Below are positions 17,500 through 25,227 of a stretch of 64,000 nt of DNA, in pieces (position 1 is the first letter of the stretch; every line of letters starts with the position of its first letter). Position numbers and translations under genes: made by a program. The DNA lies in NCBI RefSeq assembly GCF_042646205.1, contig NZ_JBHRTF010000003.1, positions 310,001 through 374,000 on the forward strand, given 5' to 3'. The notes under the pieces are model-generated. The model ran no database searches. It was not told the origin of the DNA and saw only the letters and a program-made list of their open reading frames with translations. The stretch is from Cellvibrio fontiphilus_A (GTDB taxonomy: Bacteria; Pseudomonadota; Gammaproteobacteria; Pseudomonadales; Cellvibrionaceae).

Positions 17500-18558
17500 T
17501 TATTTTTGCAAAAACACTTTTGAGTTGGTCGGCCTTGCGTAAACCGCAGCGCCTACCGATAAATTCAAACTGCGCTCCTGTGCCCGCGGTAATTCCACAT
17601 GCAGTACTTCATTATTCAATTGATGCAACAACTCAATGCGCAATACCGAACCGGCTGTACTTACATGGGCAATGCGCGCGGCAATAGCGCCATCGCTTTG
17701 CTGTTCGCTCAATTCAATGTCGTGCGGGCGCACATAAGCGATGGCAGCTTGGTTGGCAATGTCGTTATGTTCCGGTGCAGGAATTTTGTAATCACCAATA
17801 TGTGCCCAGCCATTGTCCACACGGCTGTGGAATAAATTCACTTGCCCGATAAAATCGTACACAAAAGGGCTGGCCGGATTGTTGTAGATGTCATCCGGTG
17901 TACCAATTTGTTCAATCTGGCCTTTGTTGAGCACCACGATTTTATCGGCCACTTCCATGGCCTCTTCTTGGTCGTGTGTTACGAATATAGAAGTGATGTG
18001 CAATTCGTCGTGCAAGCGGCGCAACCAGCGGCGTAAGTCTTTGCGGACTTTTGCATCCAATGCACCGAAGGGTTCATCGAGCAACAATACTTTAGGTTCA
18101 ACGGCGAGTGCACGCGCCAGTGCAATACGCTGGCGTTGGCCGCCAGATAATTGATGCGGGTAGCGATCGGCCAACCAATCCAACTGCACCAATTCCAATA
18201 ATTCATGCACACGTTTTTTAATTGCATCAGCAGAAGGTCTTGTCTCTTTGGGGCGCACGGTTAAACCAAAGGCGACGTTATCAAACACCGTCATGTGGCG
18301 GAACAGCGCATAGTGTTGGAATACAAAACCCACGTTGCGCTCGCGCACATGCACGTTGGTGGCATCTTCACCGTGGAAATGCACACTGCCAGCATCCGGA
18401 TTTTCCAAACCGGCGATAATGCGCAGCAGTGTTGTTTTTCCGCAGCCCGATGGGCCGAGCAGGGCGACCAATTCGCCCGTAGGGAAATCCAAAGACACAT
18501 TGTTCAGTGCGGTAAACTGACCAAACTGTTTATGTAAGTTGCGGACTTGAATGCTCAT
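17500..18558 (-). CDS. cysA: Sulfate/thiosulfate ABC transporter ATPase (CysA)
   Basis: 352 residues. Walker A is GPSGCGKTT (35-43), the ABC signature is LSGGQ (137-141), Walker B is LLLDEP (about 158-163), and the H-loop lies in FVTHDQEEAME. The C-terminal third is the TOBE-type regulatory domain. CysA energises sulfate and thiosulfate import through CysT and CysW. It is the last gene of the minus-strand cysT-cysW-cysA run and starts about 20 bases after cysW. The order matches the classical Cys transporter, with the binding protein upstream. Other importer ATPases are similar, but the neighbours settle the assignment. Confidence 0.95.
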   Translation of the reverse strand: MSIQVRNLHKQFGQFTALNNVSLDFPTGELVALLGPSGCGKTTLLRIIAGLENPDAGSVHFHGEDATNVHVRERNVGFVFQHYALFRHMTVFDNVAFGLTVRPKETRPSADAIKKRVHELLELVQLDWLADRYPHQLSGGQRQRIALARALAVEPKVLLLDEPFGALDAKVRKDLRRWLRRLHDELHITSIFVTHDQEEAMEVADKIVVLNKGQIEQIGTPDDIYNNPASPFVYDFIGQVNLFHSRVDNGWAHIGDYKIPAPEHNDIANQAAIAYVRPHDIELSEQQSDGAIAARIAHVSTAGSVLRIELLHQLNNEVLHVELPRAQERSLNLSVGAAVYARPTNSKVFLQK

Positions 18559-18580
18559 AGGTTTTCTCGCAATAAATTAA

Positions 18581-19477
18581 TTACTGTGCACTTGCTGCAC
18601 GTACTGCCAATTCATGTTCACGCGCGGCTTTCCATTCCAGCAGGCTTTTTAATACCAGTGTCACCAGCGCCAATAATGCCAGCAGCGATGCAACCGCAAA
18701 GGCCGCCGCGAATTGATACTCGTTGTATAAAATTTCAATATGCAGTGGCATGGTGTTGGTTTGCTCGCGGATTTTTCCCGATACCACACTCACCGCGCCA
18801 AATTCACCCATGGCACGCGCATTACACAAAATCATGCCGTACAGCAGCGCCCATTTAACCGAGGGCAAGGTCACCCGCCAAAACATTTTCCAACCGCTTG
18901 CACCCAAGGTAATCGCCGCTTCCTCTTGCTCTTTGCCTTGCTCCTGCATCAGCGGAATTAATTCGCGCGCTACAAAAGGAAAGGTGATAAACACAGTGGC
19001 AAGTACAATGCCGGGTACTGCAAACATAATTTGAATATCGTGATCGTTTAACCAGGGGCCAAAAAATCCCTGCCGGCCAAACAGCAACATATAAATTAAA
19101 CCGGCGATCACTGGTGATACCGCAAAGGGTAGATCGATCAAAGTAATTACAAATTGTTTGCCGCGAAAATCAAACTTGGCAATCGCCCATGCCGCTGCCA
19201 AACCAAAAATAACGTTACAAGGCACCGCAATTGCCGCGGCGATTAATGTCAGTTTTATCGCGTGTGCAGCAGCGGGTTCAGTGACTGCGGCAAAATACAC
19301 CTGTGTACCCTTGGCAAAGGCTTCAGAAAACACAATCACCAGTGGCAAAAATAAAAACAGCGCAAGAAAGGTCAGTGCAACACTGATCAATAACACCCGC
19401 ACCCAGGTAGCTTCACTGGTGGCCGCCTGCGCAGCACCGGTTTTAGTCGAACGTAAGGATGAAACAGCACCGGCCAT
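18581..19477 (-). CDS. cysW: Sulfate ABC transporter permease CysW
   Basis: 298 residues with about six membrane helices. The permease coupling loop is EEAAITLGASGWKMFWRVTLPSVKWALL, with the EAA-type GAS core. CysW markers include DLPFAVSPVIAGLIYMLLFG and CNARAMGEFGAVSVVSG. It forms the membrane channel with CysT. The ATG is preceded by a consensus AGGAGG that overlaps the end of cysT (two bases between genes), indicating coupled translation. Confidence 0.95.
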   Translation of the reverse strand: MAGAVSSLRSTKTGAAQAATSEATWVRVLLISVALTFLALFLFLPLVIVFSEAFAKGTQVYFAAVTEPAAAHAIKLTLIAAAIAVPCNVIFGLAAAWAIAKFDFRGKQFVITLIDLPFAVSPVIAGLIYMLLFGRQGFFGPWLNDHDIQIMFAVPGIVLATVFITFPFVARELIPLMQEQGKEQEEAAITLGASGWKMFWRVTLPSVKWALLYGMILCNARAMGEFGAVSVVSGKIREQTNTMPLHIEILYNEYQFAAAFAVASLLALLALVTLVLKSLLEWKAAREHELAVRAASAQ

Positions 19478-19479
19478 GA

Positions 19480-20364
19480 TTAACCTCCTGTGCGCTTATG
19501 GCTCCAATGCTGGAGCAGGTTAATGAGCAGCAATAACACAAAGGAAAATATCAACATGACCGTGCCCAGCGCAGCCGCACCGGCGTAATCAAATTGTTCC
19601 AGTTTGGTCATAATCAACAGTGGAGTGATTTCGGTTTTGTAAGGCATGTTGCCGCTGATAAAAACTACCGAGCCGTATTCACCAATCGCACGGGCGAAGG
19701 CGAGCGCAAAACCGGTTAGCAATGACGGCAAAAGCGCAGGCAGTAATACCCGGCGAAAGGTTTGCCAGCGCGATGCGCCCAAACTTGCAGCCGCTTCCTC
19801 TACTTCGGCTTCCAAATCGGCCAATACCGGTTGCACAGTGCGCACCACAAAAGGCAAACCAATAAAGGTGAGCGCGACGGTAACACCAAGCCAGGTGTAA
19901 GCAATTTTAATATCGGCCAACCAAAACCATTGCCCTACCCAACCTTTGGTGGTGTAGAGCGCAGTGAGTGCAATGCCCGCTACGGCGGTAGGTAATGCAA
20001 AAGGCAGATCGACCAATGCATCGACTACACGTTTGCCAAAAAAATCGTAACGCACCAGTACCCAGGCGACGATTAAACCAAACACTAAATTAATACTTGC
20101 GGCAGCGAGTGATGCACCAAAAGTCAGTTGATAACTTGCAACCGCACGCGGGTTACTGACCACCGCCCAGAGTTCTGGCCAGCTGAGTTCCAATGATTTT
20201 AAAACCAGTCCCGCGAGTGGAATAAATACAATCAGGCTGGCATAGAGCGCGGCAAGGCCGAGCGACAAACCAAAACCCGGTAGTACACTTTTTTTAACCC
20301 AGGTTTTTTTTACTTTTTTTGCTTGCAAAAAATTGATGGGCGTTGCGCTGGAAACTTCGCTCAT
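19480..20364 (-). CDS. cysT: Sulfate ABC transporter permease CysT (CysU)
   Basis: 294 residues from the ATG at 20364. An in-frame TTG at 20388 would add eight residues and is less likely. Six membrane helices; the coupling loop is EVEEAAASLGASRWQTFRRVLLPALLPSL, and the family segments DLPFALPTAVAGIALTALY and ARAIGEYGSVVFISGNMP are present. It pairs with CysW as the inner-membrane sulfate channel. The upstream gap to the sulfate-binding protein gene is filled by G/C-rich palindromic repeats that could reduce readthrough from that highly expressed gene. Confidence 0.95.
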   Translation of the reverse strand: MSEVSSATPINFLQAKKVKKTWVKKSVLPGFGLSLGLAALYASLIVFIPLAGLVLKSLELSWPELWAVVSNPRAVASYQLTFGASLAAASINLVFGLIVAWVLVRYDFFGKRVVDALVDLPFALPTAVAGIALTALYTTKGWVGQWFWLADIKIAYTWLGVTVALTFIGLPFVVRTVQPVLADLEAEVEEAAASLGASRWQTFRRVLLPALLPSLLTGFALAFARAIGEYGSVVFISGNMPYKTEITPLLIMTKLEQFDYAGAAALGTVMLIFSFVLLLLINLLQHWSHKRTGG

Positions 20365-20406
20365 GAATGAATCTCGTTTTTTGTTCAACCTAATTAACCC
20401 GCACTA

Positions 20407-20563
20407 CCAACCCCCTCCCAACCTCCCCCTTTGCAAGGGGGAGGAGCTGAATCGCAGCATCTATTTGAGTGCGCAGTGAGATTAGGCTCCCTCCTTTTTT
20501 AAGGAGCGGGTTGGAGAGGGGGTTACATTCTCCCTCTCCTTATCAAGGGGAGGGCGGGGAGGG
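20407..20563. repeat. Palindromic CCCTCTCC-type repeat cluster, left of the first sulfate-binding gene
   Basis: Three successive hairpins: CCTCCCCCTT-TGC-AAGGGGGAGG (20422-20444, perfect), a CTCCTT/AAGGAG hairpin near 20490-20506, and a CTCCTT/AAGGGGAG hairpin near 20536-20553. Composition differs sharply from the coding sequence. A related cluster flanks the gene on its other side. Confidence 0.85.
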
Positions 20564-20564
20564 G

Positions 20565-21557
20565 TTATTGATAAATCTGGTCAAAAATGCCGCCGTCACC
20601 AAAGTGCTCTGGCTGTGCTTTTACCCACCCACCAAAATCATCAATCGTGACTAGCTCCAATTTTGGAAAAGTTTTTGCGTAGGCTTCTGCGACTTGTGGA
20701 TCACGTGGGCGGTAGTAATGTTTGGCAGCAATGGTTTGGCCTTCTTTGGTGTAAAGATATTCCAGATAGGCCTTAGCCACTTCTGCAGTGCCATTGGCTT
20801 TAGCGTTTTCATCGACAACGGCAACCGAAGGTTCAGCAAGGATGGATAAACTCGGCACGACGATTTCAATTTCATCGGCACCCAATTCGTTGACTGCCAA
20901 AAATGCTTCGTTTTCCCAAGTGATCAGTACATCACCAATTCCACGCTGCACAAAAGTAGTGGTTGAGCCGCGTGCGCCGGTATCCAGTACTGGAACGTTT
21001 TTAAACAATGCGCGCACAAATTCTTTTGCGCCTGCATCGTCTTTGCCTTGTTTTTTAGCAAAGGCCCAAGCACCTAAATAATTCCAGCGCGCACCGCCAG
21101 AGGTTTTAGGGTTAGGGGTAATAACTTCTACGCCTTTTTTGGTCAGGTCATCCCAGTCTTTAATATTTTTGGGGTTGCCCTTGCGAACTAAAAATACAAT
21201 GGTGGATGTGTAAGGCGCGCTGTTTTGCGGCAATTTGGTTACCCAATCTTTTGGCAAAAGTTTGCCGATGTTGGCGATAGGGTCGATATCACCGGCAAGT
21301 GCCAAGGTGACAACATCGGCGCGCAGGCCATCAATTACCGCGCGTGATTGCGCACCGGAGCCACCGTGGGATTGTTCCACTTTTACCGTGTCACCGGTTT
21401 TTTCTTGCCAGTGTTTGGCAAACGCGGCATTAAACTCGCGATAGAGTTCGCGCGTTGGATCGTAGGATACATTCAATAAAGTAACGTCTTTGGCGAATAC
21501 ACTCGCCGCTAATAAACTGGTTGCAATCACGGCAACAGATTTTGTAAACAATTTCAT
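20565..21557 (-). CDS. Sulfate ABC transporter substrate-binding protein (copy 1)
   Basis: 330 residues from the ATG at 21557; an upstream in-frame extension adds 13 residues with no signal-peptide logic. The signal peptide is cleaved near Ala22 (SVFA-KDV). The family signature LLNVSYDPTRELYREFN opens the mature protein and QSHGGSGAQSRAV follows, as in Sbp/CysP. It captures sulfate or thiosulfate in the periplasm for CysTWA, whose genes follow on the same strand. A close paralogue lies at 25228-26235. Both flanks carry CCCTCTCC-type palindromes, so the gene looks boxed in by repeats. Confidence 0.94.
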   Translation of the reverse strand: MKLFTKSVAVIATSLLAASVFAKDVTLLNVSYDPTRELYREFNAAFAKHWQEKTGDTVKVEQSHGGSGAQSRAVIDGLRADVVTLALAGDIDPIANIGKLLPKDWVTKLPQNSAPYTSTIVFLVRKGNPKNIKDWDDLTKKGVEVITPNPKTSGGARWNYLGAWAFAKKQGKDDAGAKEFVRALFKNVPVLDTGARGSTTTFVQRGIGDVLITWENEAFLAVNELGADEIEIVVPSLSILAEPSVAVVDENAKANGTAEVAKAYLEYLYTKEGQTIAAKHYYRPRDPQVAEAYAKTFPKLELVTIDDFGGWVKAQPEHFGDGGIFDQIYQ

Positions 21558-21589
21558 AATTTTGTGCTCATTTGAAAATTGAATTTTTT

Positions 21590-21693
21590 CCCTCACCCTA
21601 ACCCTCTCCCAAAAGGAGAGGGGACTGTTACTCTCTCAGAGGGAGAGGGGGGTTCTTACTCCCTCTCCCTTTGGGAGAGGGCAGAGGTGAGGG
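21590..21693. repeat. Palindromic CCCTCTCC-type repeat cluster, right of the first sulfate-binding gene
   Basis: A roughly 100-bp inverted repeat. CCCTCACCCTAACCCTCTCCC at the left end has an imperfect inverted copy, GGGAGAGGGCAGAGGTGAGGG, at the right end. Internal CCCTCTCC/GGAGAGGG hairpins lie between them. It sits between porin 1 and the binding-protein gene and may also terminate porin 1 transcription. Confidence 0.88.
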
Positions 21694-21697
21694 TCTT

Positions 21698-22948
21698 TTA
21701 AAAACGGAAATCAAAACCTAATGCTGCTGTGCTATCGGTAGTGGATTTGGTGCTGATTTTTTCATCACCGTTCACTTCTACACTGGCGAAATAGCCAAAC
21801 ACACGTGTGCCTGCATTAAAGTTGTAATCCAAACCAACGGCGATACCTTCAAGCTCAGCATCCTTGTAGGTGGTATTGGTGGGTGTGGTGGTTGAATTGG
21901 CGTATTGGATTTTCGCAAGCCAGGGGCCAGCAATTTTCCATTGCGCATTGAGGATGTAACCGTCTTGTTCTTTAAATGCGTTACCTGAGGCACCGTCCCA
22001 TTCAGAGAGCGGGTTCAAACCATTTTGTGCACCGCTAGTGGTGCCGTTGGTGCCAACAAACGTAGAAAAGCCACCGAGTGAATCGACACTGTCGTGGGCT
22101 TCGGCGGTTTGATAAATCGCCCCGAGTTTCACTGCACCCAGCGTAATTTCACCAACAGCGCGGATGGCATCGGTGGTGGCGACATTTGAATCTACCGCAG
22201 CACCCACAAACCATTTTGCTTTGCCATAAGTGACAGAAACGGATTTGCCCGAGGCAAAATCATTATCGTCCTGTTGATTATTGGCATTGACCGCCACGCC
22301 GGTTTCTTCTGCCTGAATAGCTGCGATATTTACTTCCAGCCCGCGAAATAAAATTGGCGAGGTGTATTGGATAACGTTATCCGGGCGATTTTCGCCCACA
22401 ATATAAGTACCAATATCACCGAGTGGAGAATCGTTAAAGCGATCCACATCGGAGCGCAATACCGTATTGGTCTGCAGGGTTTTTAACGGCGTATCGTTTT
22501 TACCTACCAGTACCGAACCCCAATCGCCACGCAAACCACCAAAAATATTGCGCTGGCTTAATTCGCGGCCATTGCTGTTAGTACCATTGTCTACATCAAT
22601 ACCGTATTCAAGGCGATAAAACACTTGCACACTGGCATTCGCATCAAAATCACCTTGCACACCCAGACGTGAGCCAGTGCTCTCCAGTGCGAAAGTATCC
22701 AGTTCGGTCGTAATACCGGTAGCACCTATGTGGCGATAAGTCGTTGCACCGGCAGCAGTCGGCGCAAAATCAATTTTTTCCAAATCATATTGATTTGCAG
22801 TCAAATGGATTTTGCCGTACAGCGTAGGAAAACCTGCAAATGCATTCGCCGACAGTGCAATACCTATGGCAGCCGTTAAGGTGTTGCGTTGAAATTGTGT
22901 TGTTGCAGTAGCTGATCGCACAACCGACCAGAAAGTTTGAAATGACAT
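21698..22948 (-). CDS. Outer-membrane porin of the sulfate locus (copy 1)
   Basis: 416 residues from the ATG at 22948, with GGAG six bases upstream; the longer frame starts at a TTG that overlaps this Shine-Dalgarno. A signal peptide ends near NAFA-GFP. The rest has the alternating pattern of a general 16-strand porin, including GSRLGVQGDFDANASVQVFYRLE and FGGLRGDWGSVLVGKNDTP, and ends in Phe (FDFRF). It is strongly similar along its length to the porin at 23283-24566. Position among sulfate genes and a shared upstream element suggest a sulfur-regulated porin for small anions, though specificity cannot be read from sequence. Confidence 0.9.
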   Translation of the reverse strand: MSFQTFWSVVRSATATTQFQRNTLTAAIGIALSANAFAGFPTLYGKIHLTANQYDLEKIDFAPTAAGATTYRHIGATGITTELDTFALESTGSRLGVQGDFDANASVQVFYRLEYGIDVDNGTNSNGRELSQRNIFGGLRGDWGSVLVGKNDTPLKTLQTNTVLRSDVDRFNDSPLGDIGTYIVGENRPDNVIQYTSPILFRGLEVNIAAIQAEETGVAVNANNQQDDNDFASGKSVSVTYGKAKWFVGAAVDSNVATTDAIRAVGEITLGAVKLGAIYQTAEAHDSVDSLGGFSTFVGTNGTTSGAQNGLNPLSEWDGASGNAFKEQDGYILNAQWKIAGPWLAKIQYANSTTTPTNTTYKDAELEGIAVGLDYNFNAGTRVFGYFASVEVNGDEKISTKSTTDSTAALGFDFRF

Positions 22949-22975
22949 GCTAATCTCCAAATAGTCATATCACCT

Positions 22976-22987
22976 CCGGTGGTCCGG
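22976..22987 (-). promoter_or_regulatory. CCGG hairpin in porin 1 leader
   Basis: CCGG-ACCA-CCGG (minus strand), 28 bases before the porin ATG. The same 12 bases occur at the matching place before porin 2. Confidence 0.5.
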
Positions 22988-23130
22988 TCAGTAAATATTG
23001 ATGTGGTTTTTAAAAAATATTCATCGAATCTTTTCTCAGTGAAACCTGCGCTGAGTGAGTGTTGACACTTTTTCCCGGCGCTTTTTTCACGGCGTCCAAT
23101 TTTGTAGGACTGCCCCTGATGTCTGTGGCC

Positions 23131-23185
23131 ATCATATTGATCTGTTGATAAAACTAAAAATACTGATTTTTTATTAGCTTATAAC
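23131..23185 (-). promoter_or_regulatory. Activator-type promoter A (porin 1)
   Basis: On the minus strand a 30-bp A/T-rich element (23156-23185, core TTATAAGCTAATAAAAAATC) is followed 19 bases later by TATGAT (23131-23136) as the -10. No good -35 exists, as expected for an activator-dependent sigma-70 promoter. The same element, spacing and -10 recur at 24956-25010. CysB is the obvious candidate activator; this is inferred. Confidence 0.7.
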
Positions 23186-23208
23186 AACTGTTTGATGGCT
23201 ATAGACAC

Positions 23209-23247
23209 CAAAAAAATAACAACAGCAATGAGTGCGTCCTTGCACTC
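23209..23247 (-). terminator. Terminator after porin 2
   Basis: GAGTGC/GCACTC stem (23230-23235, 23242-23247), followed on the minus strand by TTATTTTTTTGG. Confidence 0.65.
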
Positions 23248-23282
23248 GCATTAACCTGGTAGATTGATAGCAGGAGCGCGCA

Positions 23283-24566
23283 TTAGAAACGGAAGTCAAT
23301 ACCCACGGCGGCAATGCTGTCTGTTGTTGCTGTGGTGCTGATCGCGGCATCACCTTGCGCTTCCACTTCGGCAAAGTAGGTGAACAGACGTATTGCATCG
23401 TTCAGTGCGTAATCAACGCCCAGCGCCAATGCATCCAGCTCGACATCATCGTATGCAACATTGGTGGGGGTTGAACTGCTGTTGGCGTATTGAAGTTTGG
23501 CAGACCAGGGGCCGGCAATTTTCCAGACGCCGTTGATCACATAACCATCTTGTTCGGTGTAGGCGGTGCCTGCAGCGCCATCCCATTCTGCGAGTGGGTT
23601 AATGCCGTTCTGTGCACCGACACTGGTGGTGGTTGCGTTTACAAAACTGGTGAAGCCGCCCAGGCTATCGCCATCGTCATGGGCTTCGGCGGTTTGGTAA
23701 ATCGCCCCGAGTTTGACCGGGCCAAGGGTGACTTCACCCACAAGGCGTGCGGTGTCGGTCGTGGCGACATTGCTTTCATAGGCGGCACCGATAAACCAAT
23801 TGGTTTTGCCATAGCCGATGGAAACCGATTGGCCGGAAGCAAAGCCGTTATCGTCCTGTTGGTTGCTGGCGGATTGCTCTACACCAGTTTCTTCCGCTTG
23901 CACGGCAGCCAGGTTTATTTCCAAACCGCCCAGCAAAATAGGCGAGGTGTATTGGATCACGTTATCAACACGGTTTTCGCCGACCAGATAAGTGCCAATA
24001 TCCGCTAAGGGGGTTTCGTTAAAACGGTCGATATCGGTTTTTTGTACGGCGGGTACATACTCACCTTTCACCAGGGTGCCATTGCGACCCGCCAGTGAGC
24101 GCAGCGGTGTGTCATTTTTACCGGCGAGCAGGGCACCCCAATCGCCGCGCAAACCACCAAAAATATTGCGCTGTACTAACTCGCGGCCATTGCTATTGGT
24201 GCCGTTGTCGTAGTCCACACCGTATTCAATGCGATAAAACACATTCACACCGGCAGCTGCATCAAAGTCGCCCTGAACGCCCAAGCGAGAACCAATACTT
24301 TCTACCGTGAAATTATCCAGCTCGGTAGTAACACCTGTTGCACCTACATGGCGATAAGTGGTTGCGCCAGCGGCGGTGGGAGCGAAATCAATTTTTTCAA
24401 AATCGTATTGACCGGCGGTGACTTGCACCTTGCCATAAAGCGTTGGGAAACCTGCAGAAGCATTGACAGAAAGCGCCAAACCGATAGCAGTAAACAGGGT
24501 GTTGCGTGAAAAAACAGAACGAGCGAATGTGGTTTTTGTGTGTGACCACTGGCTAACTAATGACAT
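23283..24566 (-). CDS. Outer-membrane porin of the sulfate locus (copy 2)
   Basis: 427 residues from the ATG at 24566, which has the same GGAGATTAGC-ATG start context as porin 1. A signal peptide ends near NASA-GFP and the barrel ends with FRF. Relative to copy 1 there is a short insertion after KNDTPLRSLAGRNGT. Much of the rest, including FGGLRGDWG and AIYQTAEAHDDGDSLGGF, is conserved, so the two are recent paralogues. A 59-residue YezD gene precedes it in the same transcription unit, whereas copy 1 has no such gene. The likely role is outer-membrane entry of sulfate or organosulfur anions. Confidence 0.9.
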   Translation of the reverse strand: MSLVSQWSHTKTTFARSVFSRNTLFTAIGLALSVNASAGFPTLYGKVQVTAGQYDFEKIDFAPTAAGATTYRHVGATGVTTELDNFTVESIGSRLGVQGDFDAAAGVNVFYRIEYGVDYDNGTNSNGRELVQRNIFGGLRGDWGALLAGKNDTPLRSLAGRNGTLVKGEYVPAVQKTDIDRFNETPLADIGTYLVGENRVDNVIQYTSPILLGGLEINLAAVQAEETGVEQSASNQQDDNGFASGQSVSIGYGKTNWFIGAAYESNVATTDTARLVGEVTLGPVKLGAIYQTAEAHDDGDSLGGFTSFVNATTTSVGAQNGINPLAEWDGAAGTAYTEQDGYVINGVWKIAGPWSAKLQYANSSSTPTNVAYDDVELDALALGVDYALNDAIRLFTYFAEVEAQGDAAISTTATTDSIAAVGIDFRF

Positions 24567-24596
24567 GCTAATCTCCAATAAATGTGAATGTCACGT

Positions 24597-24608
24597 CCGG
24601 TGGTCCGG
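24597..24608 (-). promoter_or_regulatory. CCGG hairpin in porin 2 leader
   Basis: The same CCGG-ACCA-CCGG sequence as at 22976-22987, here 31 bases before the porin 2 ATG and inside the yezD-porin gap. Confidence 0.5.
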
Positions 24609-24689
24609 TGGTGTTTTTTAAATGTAATAACAAAAAATAAAATAAATGCAGCTTTTTTAAACAGATCTAACCGGGGTCTGTAACACTGG

Positions 24690-24869
24690 TTATTGACGGG
24701 CGTTGACGCCTTTATCCCAACGTTTCTTTTCTCGGCTTTCCAACTGCACAACCTGGCCGTTATGGATCTGGATCTCCACCGAGCCATAGCGGATATGTGC
24801 AAGCTGACGTTTAACTTCGGCTAAAACATCGTCAATGCTATTGGCGATTTCTGAACGATGAATCCCCAT
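24690..24869 (-). CDS. YezD-family small protein (DUF2292)
   Basis: A 59-residue open frame, just below common length cut-offs and easily missed. It starts MGIHRSEIANSIDDVLAEV and continues QLAHIRYGSVEIQIHNGQ, then VVQLESREKKRW, the hallmark 'GSV-I-I-GxVVQ-E--EK-R' pattern of the YezD/DUF2292 family (COG5583). GAGG lies five bases before the ATG. Members are small cytoplasmic proteins that recur in sulfate or cysteine assimilation operons; their function is not known. Here the gene sits between the shared sulfur-type promoter element and porin 2. That placement fits a sulfur-starvation role. Confidence 0.85.
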   Translation of the reverse strand: MGIHRSEIANSIDDVLAEVKRQLAHIRYGSVEIQIHNGQVVQLESREKKRWDKGVNARQ

Positions 24870-24955
24870 AAAAACCTCGCAGGCAATCGTTGTTAAGTTA
24901 TCAAATGTGGTTAAGGGTTTAATGATCAGGGCAGTTGTTCCCTGAAGTCGTGGCC

Positions 24956-25010
24956 ATCATAGGGGCGATATTTATAAACGAAAAATACTGATTTTTTATT
25001 AGCTTATAAC
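24956..25010 (-). promoter_or_regulatory. Activator-type promoter B (yezD-porin 2)
   Basis: The 30-bp element at 24981-25010 is identical to that at 23156-23185. After the same 19-base spacing comes TATGAT (24956-24961), and the flanking GTGGCCATCATA block is also shared. The sequence between the element and the -10 differs, so element, spacing and -10 appear selectively kept. Confidence 0.75.
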
Positions 25011-25090
25011 GAAGAATATTGTTATTAGAACAAAAGTGTATTTATCAACATTGAGCTGTTTTTATTTAAACAATGCCGGTATTTTTCTGC

Positions 25091-25127
25091 TCAAAAAACA
25101 ACACTCGCACAGGGCGAGTGTTGTTTT
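25091..25127 (-). terminator. Terminator after the copy-2 sulfate-binding gene
   Basis: A perfect 14-bp stem (25095-25108 with 25114-25127) and five-base loop; on the minus strand it runs into TTTTTTGA. Confidence 0.9.
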
Positions 25128-25227
25128 GGGCTTATGTTGAACTGTGATTTTTTGGAGGGGAAATTGCGCCCGAACCTTAACACTACAGAAAATAGTGAGG
25201 TAAAAGGTGGGCGCTACTGCAAAAAGC

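Larger units (their letters stand above)
22988..23282. other. Leader, promoter and upstream terminator between the porin genes
   Basis: About 295 bases with no coding evidence. In minus-strand order it holds the porin 2 terminator, a 30-bp element with its -10 box, and an approximately 140-base leader to the CCGG hairpin. The terminator and promoter are listed separately. Confidence 0.6.
24870..25227. other. Intergenic region: promoter B and terminator of copy-2 binding protein
   Basis: 358 bases. Minus-strand order: the 3' flank of the second binding-protein gene with a strong terminator (25091-25127), then promoter B (24956-25010), then an approximately 80-base leader to yezD. No coding evidence was found. 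Confidence 0.6.

Noticed and set aside
20400..21700. CRISPR-like array in the CCCTCTCC repeats
   Set aside because: Units are self-complementary and irregularly spaced, without uniform spacers, and no cas genes are near.
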